In this document: positions 10,885-22,199 of the stretch, in pieces | How positions within the stretch are numbered: position 1 is the stretch's first letter | How the letters are laid out: every line of letters starts with the position of its first letter | NCBI RefSeq assembly: GCF_008831285.2 | Contig: NC_045149.1 | Coordinates: 19,359,035-19,423,034, forward strand | Source: Nymphaea colorata | Lineage: Eukaryota; Streptophyta; Magnoliopsida; Nymphaeales; Nymphaeaceae | Length of the DNA stretch: 64,000 nt | Reading direction: 5' to 3' | Position numbers and translations under genes: made by a program | Notes under the pieces: generated by a model | What the model was told of the DNA's origin: nothing | Seen by the model: only the letters and a program-made list of their open reading frames with translations | Databases searched by the model: none

Positions 10885-13463
10885 TCAGCTAGGCTTTTGT
10901 GGTGCCCTTGAGACCATGTCTTCTGCTCTCTGGATGAGAATAAAAAATAGATCAAGTCCTACCCACAAGTGCCTACCAACGAAGCAGCCAGATGCACAGA
11001 TTCAAGGTTGTTGCAAGTAATGTCTTGGATGAAGATGGTTTTATGCTGGATGTCGTGCTACCAATAAATCAATGAGAAAAGGTTATAAAGAGTTGATTCC
11101 CAAGTAAAACTGCTTAGATTATGAGCTAGTTATCAAAAGGCTGCCGGGAGATTCATATTTAACCATCCCACCGATCATTCGAGGGCATGCTTACTTACTA
11201 TGAAAACATCAGATTGTCCACAGCTATTTATCATCAGTGTTTCCGTGTTATATAACAAAAACTTGCCTTAGATAAGCTACATAGAAAACTTTGTTATAAT
11301 CGGGTCAAGTTGTTACACGCGATAAACCAACCGCTGGAAGGATTTTGAATAGCTGATTCATCATCAGGACATAAATCACTCAAGGAAAAATATGTCTGCA
11401 ATTAAACTACTTAAGCTGACTACTTACGTGCGATCCATGAGGGCTGAGACTAATAATGACTAGTGAGTCCTGGAACTGGAAAACACCTTCTTAAACAATT
11501 TCATGGTGAAGAAAAAATTAAATAGAGCATTTGAAACAGAGAAGACTTTATTCGCAAGCAGAGAGAAGAAGTGAAGGAAAATTTCAAAGGAAACTTCCGA
11601 CAGATGTTGAACAAAAACAATCGTGACGAGAGTTAATCATTCTGCAGTACGGAACACAAAGTATACACAAAGTACCTGCTCAACATGAGGTAAATACTTT
11701 CCATCAAACGTCACCACTACACGATCTTTCCCATCAACACCTTTTACTTTATCAACAGAACAGTAGAAGTCTATGGCCGACATTCTGCGAATTTGAACAA
11801 AAATTGAGAAAGAGGAAACATGTGATACATGCAGTTGTAAGGAAGCAACCAAGAAAAATTAGAGAAAGACACCATAAATCATACTAGAAGGCTTTCAAGA
11901 TATTCAGGAAATGAGATGTTATGGTGATAGACGTGGAAAACAGAAGAATTCGACAGATCACGCAAATGGTAAACCTTGCAATTTGCAAACATAAAAACAA
12001 AAAAGTTGCAAAAAGAAGGCTTCTAGATGTAAAATTGAACCATGCTCCTTCAGAGTATCTTCTAATGATTCCCTTCTAGTTTATAACTACGTAATTGCAC
12101 ATTCTAGTGGAACTTCGTGCATTTGGGAAATGCATAAAACAAAGTCAGACATTTAAAAGCAGTCTCGCTATTTGCAAGGACATACTTGGTAGAAAAAAGT
12201 ATCAACCTCCCAAATTCTGTCCTTCAGATTCCTCACCATGCTCAGTAAGAGGAAGCAAAGCATTTTTTTTTTTAATGACTATAAGCAAGTTTCTTAGCAT
12301 CATTTAGAGAAGAAATCTGACTAAATATCAGAGGATCTATGTCAGAAATCCTGACAAAGCTGGACCAGTCGGGCAACATAGTATCTAGTTGAGCTACTTG
12401 TCTTCACCACCAACTGCACACTGAATGAACCTTCATCCGTTCAACAGCTACATTTTCGATGAAAATAAACTCTATTGCCTGTGGCTTCATTTTGTTCTGG
12501 TCTCCTCAATCAAGAAGACTCGAGTCGAACTCCATTGAACATCTGTTTTGAGCTGGTAAATGTCAACGAGGACGCACAGGATCTTAAACCCCAACAACTG
12601 CTGTTGGACCTTTACATATCAAATCGCAGGTGGAGGAAATTCCTTCCACCTCCTAAATTCAATTACAACTTCTGCTTCTGTACTTGGCGACCAACTTTAG
12701 TTTTGGAGTTTCAAATTTTCAAGTGGAATCAAGGTGACCTGATGTGCTGTTACCGTTTGGCGCTGTTAGGGCAACTGCAACGACTTGATGATTAAACTGT
12801 GACTTACTCTGTAAACTTATTTAGGACAGGAATTAGAGAATTGAAAGCCTTCAAAGCATATCCTAAATGGTACCTACTGTCCATCGGTTCTTTTCAGGGG
12901 GCGTCAAGATGAATTCCGTTTCTACAACCGAAAGGCTTGTCATATAGTGCAAGCTCTGACCATTGGCATCTCACAGAAGTGTTCCAAATACACCTTATTA
13001 AAACTAAATCACAAGGGAGCGAGCTTACATCCCATCCCCAAATTCCTCATTGATGACCTCCTTTATGCTCTCACCGAAATGCATCACAGCTTCATTCAAT
13101 CTACAAAACCAAAGTCACATGACCAAAAAACCCCGGTAGAGAAGAAATGGTGATAAAGTGAGATTGAGAAGGAGAGAGAGATGGGTAAGGCTAGAACCTG
13201 TACACAGCGGGCTCTTGGATGAGGGAAGGATCGTAGGACCTCATGGGAGGTTTCATCATCTCGTGGATGAGGTCGTCGGGCATCTGCGGCACGGCGGAGC
13301 GCAGGGAGTCGACGGCGTGGGGCTTGAGTTGGGCCTGCCTCCTGAACAGCTGCGCCACGTACACGTTCGTCAAGCCCATCTCCCTCCCTATCTGCGACCA
13401 CGTTTTCCCTGACCTTTCCTTCAGCCCCAACAACCGACTAACCAGGCTCGCCTTCGTCGCCAT
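10885..13463 (-). CDS. CYN: Cyanate hydratase (cyanase)
   Basis: Cyanase converts cyanate and bicarbonate to ammonia and CO2 via carbamate and is cytosolic in plants. Four coding exons, spliced GT-AG: 13198-13463, 13029-13100, 11676-11784 and 10885-10929, totalling 492 nt or 163 aa; all phases close. Residues 1-85 form the N-terminal helix-turn-helix-like domain ([18 protein letters not shown]). The C-terminal catalytic domain begins at [17 protein letters not shown]. The three catalytic residues are present as R89, E92 and S115, offset by seven from R96, E99 and S122 of the E. coli enzyme. The domain runs on through [19 protein letters not shown] and [15 protein letters not shown]. The last exon is only 45 nt and adds the plant tail [14 protein letters not shown]. 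The start is the first ATG, at the usual position for the family, and length matches plant CYN proteins. The gene appears intact. Confidence 0.93.
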
Positions 13464-13614
13464 GAATCGCCCAATTCTGCTTTACCTCGGCCCTTCTCTC
13501 TCTGCAGAAGATGATCGTTTATGAGGTACAGTGGTCGATGAAGATACGCTCCCCAAGTCTGGTCTGGTTGAAGTTTATCCACTTGGGTTACCTTGAAAGA
13601 GATTTGGACTGCCC

Positions 13615-13975
13615 ATTATGCAGCCGTGCTGTTAATAACATGACATCATTTCGAATCATTAGATTGAATCCATCGAACTAATGCACTTGCCGCATCGATT
13701 TAGAGAGATTAGAAAATCTTTTCTCAAAACGACCTGGTTCCCTACATTTACCACAAGACTTGAGTAGGAGCTGTCGCTTACAATACGGGTTCCAGATTTG
13801 TAACTGGTCCAGAAGTACCGCCGGAGCTTCTATAATGATTCGATAAATTTTGTATTCAGGACGCATTTCTTGGAGTATAAGTATCTCACATTGATTTGTT
13901 TGATCAAATCTAATATCGCATGCACTGCTGGGGTATTCTACTTGATAAAGAAGCTATGCGAGCAACTCAGCAATT
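13615..13975. repeat. Dispersed repeat, copy 1
   Basis: This segment matches 17530-17940 in the same orientation. Shared blocks include TTAGATTGAATCCATC, TGCCGCATCGATTTAGA, AACTGGTCCAGAA and GCTTACAATACG. The copies differ by many substitutions and an insertion of several dozen bases in copy 2. No terminal inverted repeats or coding capacity were found. Confidence 0.75.
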
Positions 13976-13979
13976 GATT

Positions 13980-15180
13980 GATCATTGAGGATTTACTGCC
14001 AAATATGAAAAATTGTTCTTCATCTATATAACTGGGGATCAGGTGTGTTATTTTCACATGGGTCAACCCTAGAGAGTTTGGAAAAGACGTTCTAAGAGTT
14101 GAAAACCAACTCTAGGGTTTCATTGCGGCTTATTTATCTTTTTGTATTCTTTGTTTTGTGCATGTCCTATTAATTTATTGTCTGTTCTATTTGTGCTTTT
14201 GGTTAAGTTTCAAATGTGTCTAAGACTTAGTAGAGCTAGGAAAATCAATTCCAAGGGTCTTGTGCCTTGAAATGTGTTTTTGTGTATAAGAGTTAACTTT
14301 TAGGGCTTTAAGATGCCAATAGGTATTAATTATTTTCATCCTTGGTTGTTATTAAGTTTGTATGTGTATTCTACTAGTTTAGATAATATTTGCATTGCAT
14401 TGTACATATTTAGATTGTTATCTAGGGTTTTGTATAGTTGGAGCCCATTAAGTCCTAGATTTAAGCATTTTATGCATGTGAGTATGGCTATTGATCATGC
14501 ACTAGTGTAGTTATAGTTAATAAGTATTCACTTTTTATTTAGGGGTTATTTGGCAAACATAAATACTATGTAATTGTTTCATATATCTGTCACAAAGTTT
14601 GAAGCAAATTCAAAACATTTTGATAGTGTTCCTGCTAGGGGCCATTTAACAATAAGATCCAGAACAGCTTGTTACTATTCTACGAATTTGCGCAACTACT
14701 GGGCAGGTTTTAGGAACATTGTGTCATCAAAATCTAAGAATCTGCCCCAATCATTGGAGCAGATCTATAAGACACTAACAAACTATTTTACTGTTGCTGT
14801 CACTAAACAACCTCTTAGAATATTTAGCCAACAAACAACTTCTTAAGGTCTTTAGCCATTTAGTTAGGTTTAAACAATAATTTAAAGTCGCTGGCATCAC
14901 TTTAGGTTAAAACCATTGCGAAGCAGGCAATATGCGGCGTCACAGTGTTCACACTTTTCTTAAGCAAAGAGATAGCTTCATCTAAAACGAATCACCATCT
15001 CCATCGAAGCGGCCGAGAAAATGCAGACTATCTAGATAGCCAAAAGTTGTTCCTTTAGATTCCTGAAATAAGATTCACTGGAGGTGGCAGAAACTAATGT
15101 TCAATAGCTGTGCCAACTTCAAAATTTGCAAACATTAGAAACGAAATACCGGTCCATGGACAAAAGCTTTCACATTATTG
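13980..15180. other. Intergenic, no gene supported
   Basis: AT-rich spacer between cyanase and the 3' end of the DOMON-b561 gene. The part from 14050 to 14850 has scattered short ORFs with no recognised similarity. Confidence 0.4.
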
Positions 15181-15188
15181 GTTTCCAT

Positions 15189-16493
15189 CTAGCAGGAATG
15201 AGCCATCATCCATCCCCCAGCTTTGTCGTCATAGTCCGCAGACTCCCGATCCGACTCTGAGTGCTGCTCCCTGTTCCTTCTGAGGAACAACAACCAGCCG
15301 TTCACTTCAAGAGCAACGCAAACACCAACAATGGTGGAAAGCACGAGGCAGTAGGCCATCTTGGCAGGAGAGCCCGCTTGCAACTGCATCACGTCGAACC
15401 CTTGGAACACGTTCACCACGGCCACCACCACGCAGGCGTACCCCACAAGGTGGTGGTAGGACTTCCAGTACTTCCTGAACTTGTGCGTCTTCTTTGGCCG
15501 GAAGAACATGGCCATCATCTGCAGCGTCCCCAGGCAGAAGAGCGCCGTGCCAAGCTTCCTGTGCAGTCCATGCACCACACCCTCCGAAAGGCTTCCTAAA
15601 CGCATCCCGGTGGCCCAGCCGGCGACTCCTGCCGCGTAGCCTGTCATCTGAAGCCCGACGTGGGCGTAAAACCAGAAGGGGTCGGAAGATGGAAGTTGGT
15701 GGCGCAGGTAACGAGCCGACACAGCTCCAAGGATGAGAAGAAAACCCCATGACAGAGAATTGAGGGTGGCATGTGCAGTTCTGAGTCTGGTGGTGTAGGC
15801 GGCGGCGGATCCTCTCCCTGAGATGGTACTAGTCTTTACATCGATGGTTTTGGCGGTGGCGAGGTCAGCCGGCGACGTTGGATGGATCGTCGGCGAGTAG
15901 CCTTGGACATAGGCGCCATGGTTCCAAATGTGGTTCAGTTTCGTCTGGTTGGGTAGGAGGGTGAGTGTGGCGAAGATCTGAACTTTGGTGCCGATGATCA
16001 GGAGGGAGGAAGAGGTGATGTTTGGTTTGGTGAAGGTGGAGGAAACTAAGGTTGATTGCTGGGATTTGACAGATGAGGAGAGGGCGTAAGGAAGCAGAAT
16101 GGGCTTGGTGGTGGTCGGGTCGCGGAAGGCGATGAGTACGTTGGCGCCCACCATCTGGCCAGCCGTGATTGGGTTAATCCCCCAGCCCACCCAGCCGGCG
16201 GGGGAGATGAAATTGCCGGAGAAGACTAGGTCGACGGATGAGTTCCGTGAGAAGTAGGTGTAGGCTAGGGTAGCTTCCTGACTGCCAAGTTTTATGCAGT
16301 TCTCAAAGGTCTTCTGGCTGCTGCTGGTGTCCTGATACTTGAGCGAGCAGCTTGATGAGAGGACAGATGGCAATGAAGAGGAGCTCAGTAACAAGAAGAA
16401 GAGGAAGAAGAAAAGGGGGTGGTGATGGTTGAAAAAGATGGTGGTTGGATACATGGTGAGAGGAGCAGAACTGGATTGTGGAGTTGGTGGCAT
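15189..16493 (-). CDS. Cytochrome b561 and DOMON domain protein
   Basis: Intronless ORF of 434 residues, a plant membrane redox protein (AIR12/CYBDOM type) thought to move electrons across the membrane from ascorbate. Met14 gives a cleaner signal peptide (hydrophobic run at residues about 26-46) than Met1, so translation may start at 16454. The DOMON domain spans about 60-200 and includes GWVGWGINP and GANVLIAFRDP. The b561 core spans about 235-405 with five to six membrane segments. Candidate haem-ligand histidines are H241, H278 (FWFYAHVGLQ), H308 or H311 (VHGLHRKLG) and H347 or H348 (YWKSYHHLVGY). The C-terminal tail is short, acidic and cytosolic. The lack of introns and the length are usual for one large subgroup of this family. 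The two dispersed repeats at 13.6 and 17.5 kb flank the gene. Which CYBDOM paralogue it is cannot be decided here. Confidence 0.9.
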   Translation of the reverse strand: MPPTPQSSSAPLTMYPTTIFFNHHHPLFFFLFFLLLSSSSLPSVLSSSCSLKYQDTSSSQKTFENCIKLGSQEATLAYTYFSRNSSVDLVFSGNFISPAGWVGWGINPITAGQMVGANVLIAFRDPTTTKPILLPYALSSSVKSQQSTLVSSTFTKPNITSSSLLIIGTKVQIFATLTLLPNQTKLNHIWNHGAYVQGYSPTIHPTSPADLATAKTIDVKTSTISGRGSAAAYTTRLRTAHATLNSLSWGFLLILGAVSARYLRHQLPSSDPFWFYAHVGLQMTGYAAGVAGWATGMRLGSLSEGVVHGLHRKLGTALFCLGTLQMMAMFFRPKKTHKFRKYWKSYHHLVGYACVVVAVVNVFQGFDVMQLQAGSPAKMAYCLVLSTIVGVCVALEVNGWLLFLRRNREQHSESDRESADYDDKAGGWMMAHSC

Positions 16494-17529
16494 TTGTTAT
16501 GGGCAAGGGAACAGAAAAAGAAGGGGGGTAGGGGGGGGGGGGTGTGGAGATGGGATTCGGTGTGGAGGTGGGAGATAAGATTACTTTGAAGCAAGGGAAT
16601 GAATGGATTTTGGACATCATCCCTTGCTTTTTCTTTCTTAGCAACTCAAGTTTTTGCTTTCTGTGCTGCAGCAAGGTTTGAGTAATAAGTTCTAATGATT
16701 GTTCTCATAGAGCATTGCTTGCTGTGAAGCTAAAGTTATTAAAAGGTGGTGGGTCTTTCAGTTCTGCCTGGTCATCTCAAGGCTACTTGTATCACCAGAG
16801 TTGGTGCCAACTTCAAATTTTTTAAAATACAAACAAAATTGGAATTATAATTTTCACATGTAATCAAAGTTAGATCTGTCAAAATAAGATATCCATCTGA
16901 TTCATTAAAAAATGCTATGCCAAATTCAGATACCATCAGTTGTCAGATCTGCGTTTTCGTATTGACCCTGAAGAATCGGTTATGAATTCGAGTTAGGTAT
17001 TGTCAGATTATATCCGACCACAGTCAAATTCCTAGATGTACTCGTGAACTTTGGGCTATGCGTTCCACTGCTGATTCTACTGTCATCAATACACTTGGTT
17101 CTCCACAATTCTACATCTTACCTGGTAGAAAAGCTAGCATGAGAAGCAATTCTCCTAGGCTCATCTTGGTACTGATCATAGGTACGGCTGCTAAATGAAT
17201 CCATCTGCTAATTAATTGCTCCGTTTGGTTCCAAAAACGGAGCCGCTACGATGTAATCGTGCAGCTAAACATCATAAACCAATTTCTGATCTGGACTGTC
17301 AAAATAGTGCATGAAAAAGAACAAAATGGAAGACAAAAATTAACGAACTCTCTCTCCCTCTGCATAAAGTAGAAGATGATATGCAGCCAACATCTGTGAA
17401 TGACGCACCTGGTTGACGGCTGCATCTTATTCAATTCTGATATCTTTTGTGCGGAAGAACATGTCCTGGTAGTGCAATGCCACATGAGGAAGAGGATAAT
17501 ATTTTGAAAGAGGTTTAACTTCAAATTAT

Positions 17530-17940
17530 GCAACCGTATTTTTAGTATCATTTCCAATCAGTAGATTGAATCCATCAAAGCAATGCCTCTGCCGCATCGA
17601 TTTAGAAAAATTAGAAAATCTGTTTTAATAAACCTGGTAAATTTAGTAAATCTTTACTTTAGACCTGATCTCCTCCGAATTAGTAATCACTTCTCCCCAG
17701 ATTTACAACAAAACTTGAATAAGAGCTGTGGCTTACAATACGTTCCAGATGTCTAACTGGTCCAGAAATACGTTCGGACCCCCTATAATAATGCGAGAAA
17801 TTTTTGTATTTAGGACACATTTCATGGAGTGTAAGTACCTCATGACAACTGACCTGATTTGTTGGATCAAGTTTAATACCGCATGCCGCTACTGGTTTAC
17901 TGCATTTGAGAAAGAAGCTATACAAGGATGATTGATAATT
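17530..17940. repeat. Dispersed repeat, copy 2
   Basis: Second copy of the repeat at 13615-13975, same orientation, about 3.9 kb away. It contains an extra AT-rich stretch around 17640-17695 that is absent from copy 1. Confidence 0.75.
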
Positions 17941-18788
17941 GTAATCCCTAAGTATCTACTACTCGACATGCAAAAAATGTTGAAGCCAGTTCATTGTAAC
18001 GGTCCATGTAACTGGGTTCAGCATCTTTTAACGTAAGTTGTAAAGCCCAAGTTGCAGTTCACATAAAAATTTGCTTGAAATTCAATTGAGCTCAAGAGAA
18101 TCTAGTTCTGAAGTACATGGTGTTGCATGGAACACGTTTAAAGAACCTCCCTATCTTCCAACTGAATTACCAACCTTTATACACCGACCAAAAGGCGTAA
18201 ATCCTAATTTCCTAATGGCTTTCCACACTCACAAGATATACGGTGGATGGTCTGAATAAGCTTGTCTCCAGCAACCATCTTGGCACATGAAGCTGTTCTG
18301 AAATTGACCTTTTTACACTAGGATGCTCATCTTTCAACAATGTGAAAAAGTTGGAAACAACTCCTCCACACCATGCAGTTTATAGGATTTGGAATCAGTT
18401 TGGGTGATACAGGCGATATGCGTTGCTGCGTATCAGATATGCCTTGCCGGCGATCAGAAACAGATACAGATACAACAATATGGGTGTGAAGGTTAAATTA
18501 GAAGACAAACTTGGATGGCATGTGACGGCATAATGGCAAAATGACCTTATAATAACCAACGACCTTGAATTCCAAACCCATGGAACATGCGGCAATCTTG
18601 TCTGAAAAGCAAAATGATCTATGGAAGAGAGAGAACATACAACTCATTTTTAAGAACGTGGAGGTACTAGCCCCTGGCAAGAGAGGAATAACAACAAAAT
18701 CATGGTAACAACATCCAAATTTGAAAGGACTTCCGAGACAGTCCTGTAAGCCTGGTTTTTTTATATTCAAGCATGCAAAATACAACAT

Positions 18789-20971
18789 CTAGCAGTGTTT
18801 CTTTATCTCAAAAGCATAATCAAGTTCAAAGTGACATCTTCTGTCATCGTCTTCAAACTGTCAAACAAGCCAAGCCAGACAAAGTCAGCCCATGAATAAA
18901 GAAATTAACTGCAAAAGAGAACACATTATTTGAGTACAAAAAGCCCAGAATACATATACAAATAAATGATGAACATTTGAAAAGAAGCAACCATGTTTGA
19001 AACACTAACAGGTTCCTTAATGGTTCAGTTGAAGGATTTAACATGCCTATGGTATAACATATCAGAATGCAGATTGGCATACCTAATACAGACATAGACA
19101 AAATAAATGCAGATTTTTCTTCCTGTGAATGGAATTCCAAATTCCAAATACAATGTCTTTGACAGAAAAGAGCAACACACCTTAAGCTTAGCCATGTATG
19201 TGCCTCGTGCCATTACTCCTGATGGAGTCGTCTCTTTCTCCAGCATATGAATGTAAGGCTCTTGCTGTGGAGCAAATGTACCCAGCATGCCTTTGCTTTG
19301 ATCAACTGACACATTTATACCAAAAGACAGCAAAATTAAGAAGATTTCCTGTCATATAATCTATAAAATATTTGCATACTAATTCATATGTGATCAGAGA
19401 TAATAAAGTCATGGTACATCAAGGATAGGTCCGTGGTTATCATAATGCATCTAGATGATCTAAACTACGTATTTTGAGTGTCAGAGGAAAGAAAGTTTAC
19501 ATTATAAAGCGAATCACAATAAGACAGCAATGAATTTGAAGTACTATCCAGCTAAGGAAAAGCATTTGAAATGAACATGGAACTCCAGTCAGCAAATACA
19601 ACATTTGCACTCAGCTTTCGATTTTGTGAGTTTTGTGGTGATCAGTTCAATCTTACAATGCAAACTGAGATGATCCCAACTAAATTTTTCATCATCAAGT
19701 ACAGTCTACCTCAAACATGTATTACAAAAGAAAGGATAAAAAGCCACGATACCTTGGATGCCTCCCTTCCAGATAGCATTTGAGTAGGTCAATCCAGAGA
19801 CAATGTTATACTTGACCCTGAAAGTTAGCTTGAGGCGATAATTTGACCCTTCTTTGAGAGTAAAAAGGACATTGCTGTGGTTCCTCTCTACGGGCAGAGA
19901 GGTCAAAAATTCTGGACAGCTGTCAGACACAATTCCTATGGTGAGGAATGTGACTTCTGGTTCTATCTGACCTGCAACACAGAAAAATTTTAGCCAAAAA
20001 TGCTATAAGGCTATATAGAAAAAGGAATGAAGCTTATTTGACAACTAACAGTTTTCATTATCATCAATATGACCAAGTAGCTTTTCCTTCCATTTCCTTA
20101 AACTTTCATCTTCCTGAAATGTACGAAAGCCCAGATTAGATACATGGACTTAGCAGTCTTATCTCAGTGACACCAGGAAAAGAAACAGAAAAGTGCCCGA
20201 AAATTAGATGCTACAAGGAATGCAAAAAAAGGAAGGGCTACAGAAGGATGTTCAAGGCCTTCCAAAGTACCTAAGTTGCATCCGCTTAGATAAATTCCGC
20301 AGGCAATTATAAGTAAGCTGCTTTGGTGCAACTAACCAATCAAGTGATGTGACATACAATCCCAAGACGATAAGTTTGAAGTTAAAGAGAATCTCAGCAG
20401 AACTATTCAAAAGAATCTTAACAGAACCGTGTGAAGCACAGAAACTCCACTTTCAGTTCATAGTTCCAAATTGTAGCCTTTTATATTCATTCTACTTGAA
20501 AGTAGAAAAGAGCCAGAACCCAACATGCTTTACAGTCATATCTACCATGAATTCCTGTCGTAAGCTTACAGAAATGAAAGCATCTCGCCTTACCATTCAT
20601 AGCCATGAATTCATGCTGACTTTGTTCAACGATCACAATTAACACAGAAAGTCCAACTGCAAGGACAGTTGGGGAACTGACGATTCTATTGGTAATAAAA
20701 ATAACATGTACCGGGGATTCCAAACCTCATTCAGTAAAACATCTTGCACAAGAACCTTAGCAATGAAGAGCAATTCAATTTATTTTCCCAAAATTCTACA
20801 CTGTTTAATAAGTTTATGGAAAATCTATTTCCTAGTAAGCACAATCTTCCACCATTTCTAAGCTAAAAGCCTAAAACTTAGTACAATATAATAATTCGCT
20901 ACATATGTTCATTTATGTCCTTCAATACTTCTGCATGGTTAAGCAACCCCTTAAGCTTCAAAGCCAGAATG

Positions 20972-21007
<36 letters not shown>

Positions 21008-21952
21008 TGCCTATGTGATGGACATTAACACCCCACCCACAACTCAATTGCAATCTTGTTAATGGAATCTTCGAGCACTCTTCAGTCTTCACTACGACAG
21101 GAAAATTAAACACACTAAAACGGACATAAGTTTATACTTTTCAGCACCAATAATATACCAGGAACATAGATAAAGAAATGAACAATAGAAACCATAAAAA
21201 GAGGGAATACGTAGTAGAACCACCAAGTAGCACTGTAAATGAAGCGATTCCAATTATCTGCTCCAAATATAAGCCATGGAGAACAGACAAAGTATATGAA
21301 TCGTGTGAAATTGTTCAATTGCTGTCTAATCAAAATAAACTCACGAAAACCGTGAATGGACGGAAAACGGTTCGAAAATCTGAGAAGCAAGAAAACCACA
21401 ATCGCAACGAATGTGTTGCTATAATTTAAGGCCCGCTTCTACAAAAAAGAAAATCCGAGATGAAACAAAGAAAAAGGAAAATGAGACACGGAAGATTGAC
21501 ATTAAAGTTTGGCATACACTTTACAGAACATAGAAGAAAACAACATAAAAGCCTCAGTGTCCCATTCCAGTTGAGCCAAAGAGAAGAAAACATTAAAATT
21601 AAGATCACAGGTGAGGTCTCTTTTGCAGCTTCATGACAGTAACTTCAAAAATATACCCGCATAGATGCATACTAACAAGATTGCATATTTTTCTTCTTAT
21701 AAAACAATATATGCTACAAAAAAGTGAGCAAGGAAAATAGAGGCAAAAGTCTCACACCTTGTCACGTTCTAGGTGCTCCTTGAGAGGAACAAGAGGACTT
21801 GGAATGAAACCATCATCACCGTTCTCCTTAGGATCATTCTCCCCACAACAGTCATCATCACTATCACATAATGAGATGTCAGAGACCTTTCTCTCAAGGC
21901 TCGACTCCTTGGGTACCCAGGAACCAGAAGGTCCTGCTCTCAAATCCTCCAT
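18789..21952 (-). CDS. Rho GDP-dissociation inhibitor (RhoGDI)
   Basis: RhoGDIs extract prenylated ROP/RAC GTPases from membranes and hold them in the cytosol, restricting ROP activity to growth sites in root hairs and pollen tubes. Five coding exons: 21758-21952, 20050-20113, 19753-19971, 19181-19305 and 18789-18857, giving 672 nt or 223 aa with all phases closing. The start is ATG 21952; a TTG lies directly before it. Residues 1-55 are an acidic, serine-rich, poorly conserved arm. PLKEHLERDKEDESLRKWKEKLLG (about 55-79) is the regulatory-arm helix region. The immunoglobulin-like domain follows, with VLFTLKEGSNYRLKLTF, NIVSGLTYSNAIWKGGI, VDQSKGMLGTFAPQ, EETTPSG-like KETTPSGVMARGTY and a C-terminal FEDDDRRCHFELDYAFEIKK. 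These are diagnostic plant RhoGDI (SCN1-type) blocks. Intron 1 is 1.6 kb and carries a (TA)n microsatellite. Confidence 0.95.
20975..21005. repeat. (TA)n microsatellite in RhoGDI intron 1
   Basis: About 15 TA units inside the first intron of the RhoGDI gene. Confidence 0.95.
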
Positions 21953-22199
21953 CAATGAAGAAAATGGAAGGGGAAGGAACGCACCGAGGAAAGACCAAAA
22001 AGAAGGAAGAGGAGGACAAAGGAAGAAAGAGAAGAAGGAGCAGAGACCGTCAAGAGTCTACTGTGAAAAGCCTGCCAAGAAGGCAGAACCGGCAAGAGTA
22101 TCTACTTTTGTCACTGGAAAATTTTATTTTCTAACGAATGAAAAAAAAAATTCTCTCATCTTCGCTGTAAATGACCGAAAATCCAGTCTTTCTAACTGA

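Noticed and set aside
15261-15750. Open frames of 80-147 codons overlapping the DOMON-b561 gene
   Set aside because: Alternative frames of a GC-rich real gene; the 434-residue frame carries the conserved domains.
21953-21955. TTG codon before the RhoGDI ATG as a start
   Set aside because: Nuclear plant genes rarely start at TTG and an ATG follows at once at 21952.
21759-22199. Plus-strand frame of 146 codons opposite RhoGDI exon 1
   Set aside because: Antisense shadow of the coding exon and its purine/pyrimidine-rich leader.
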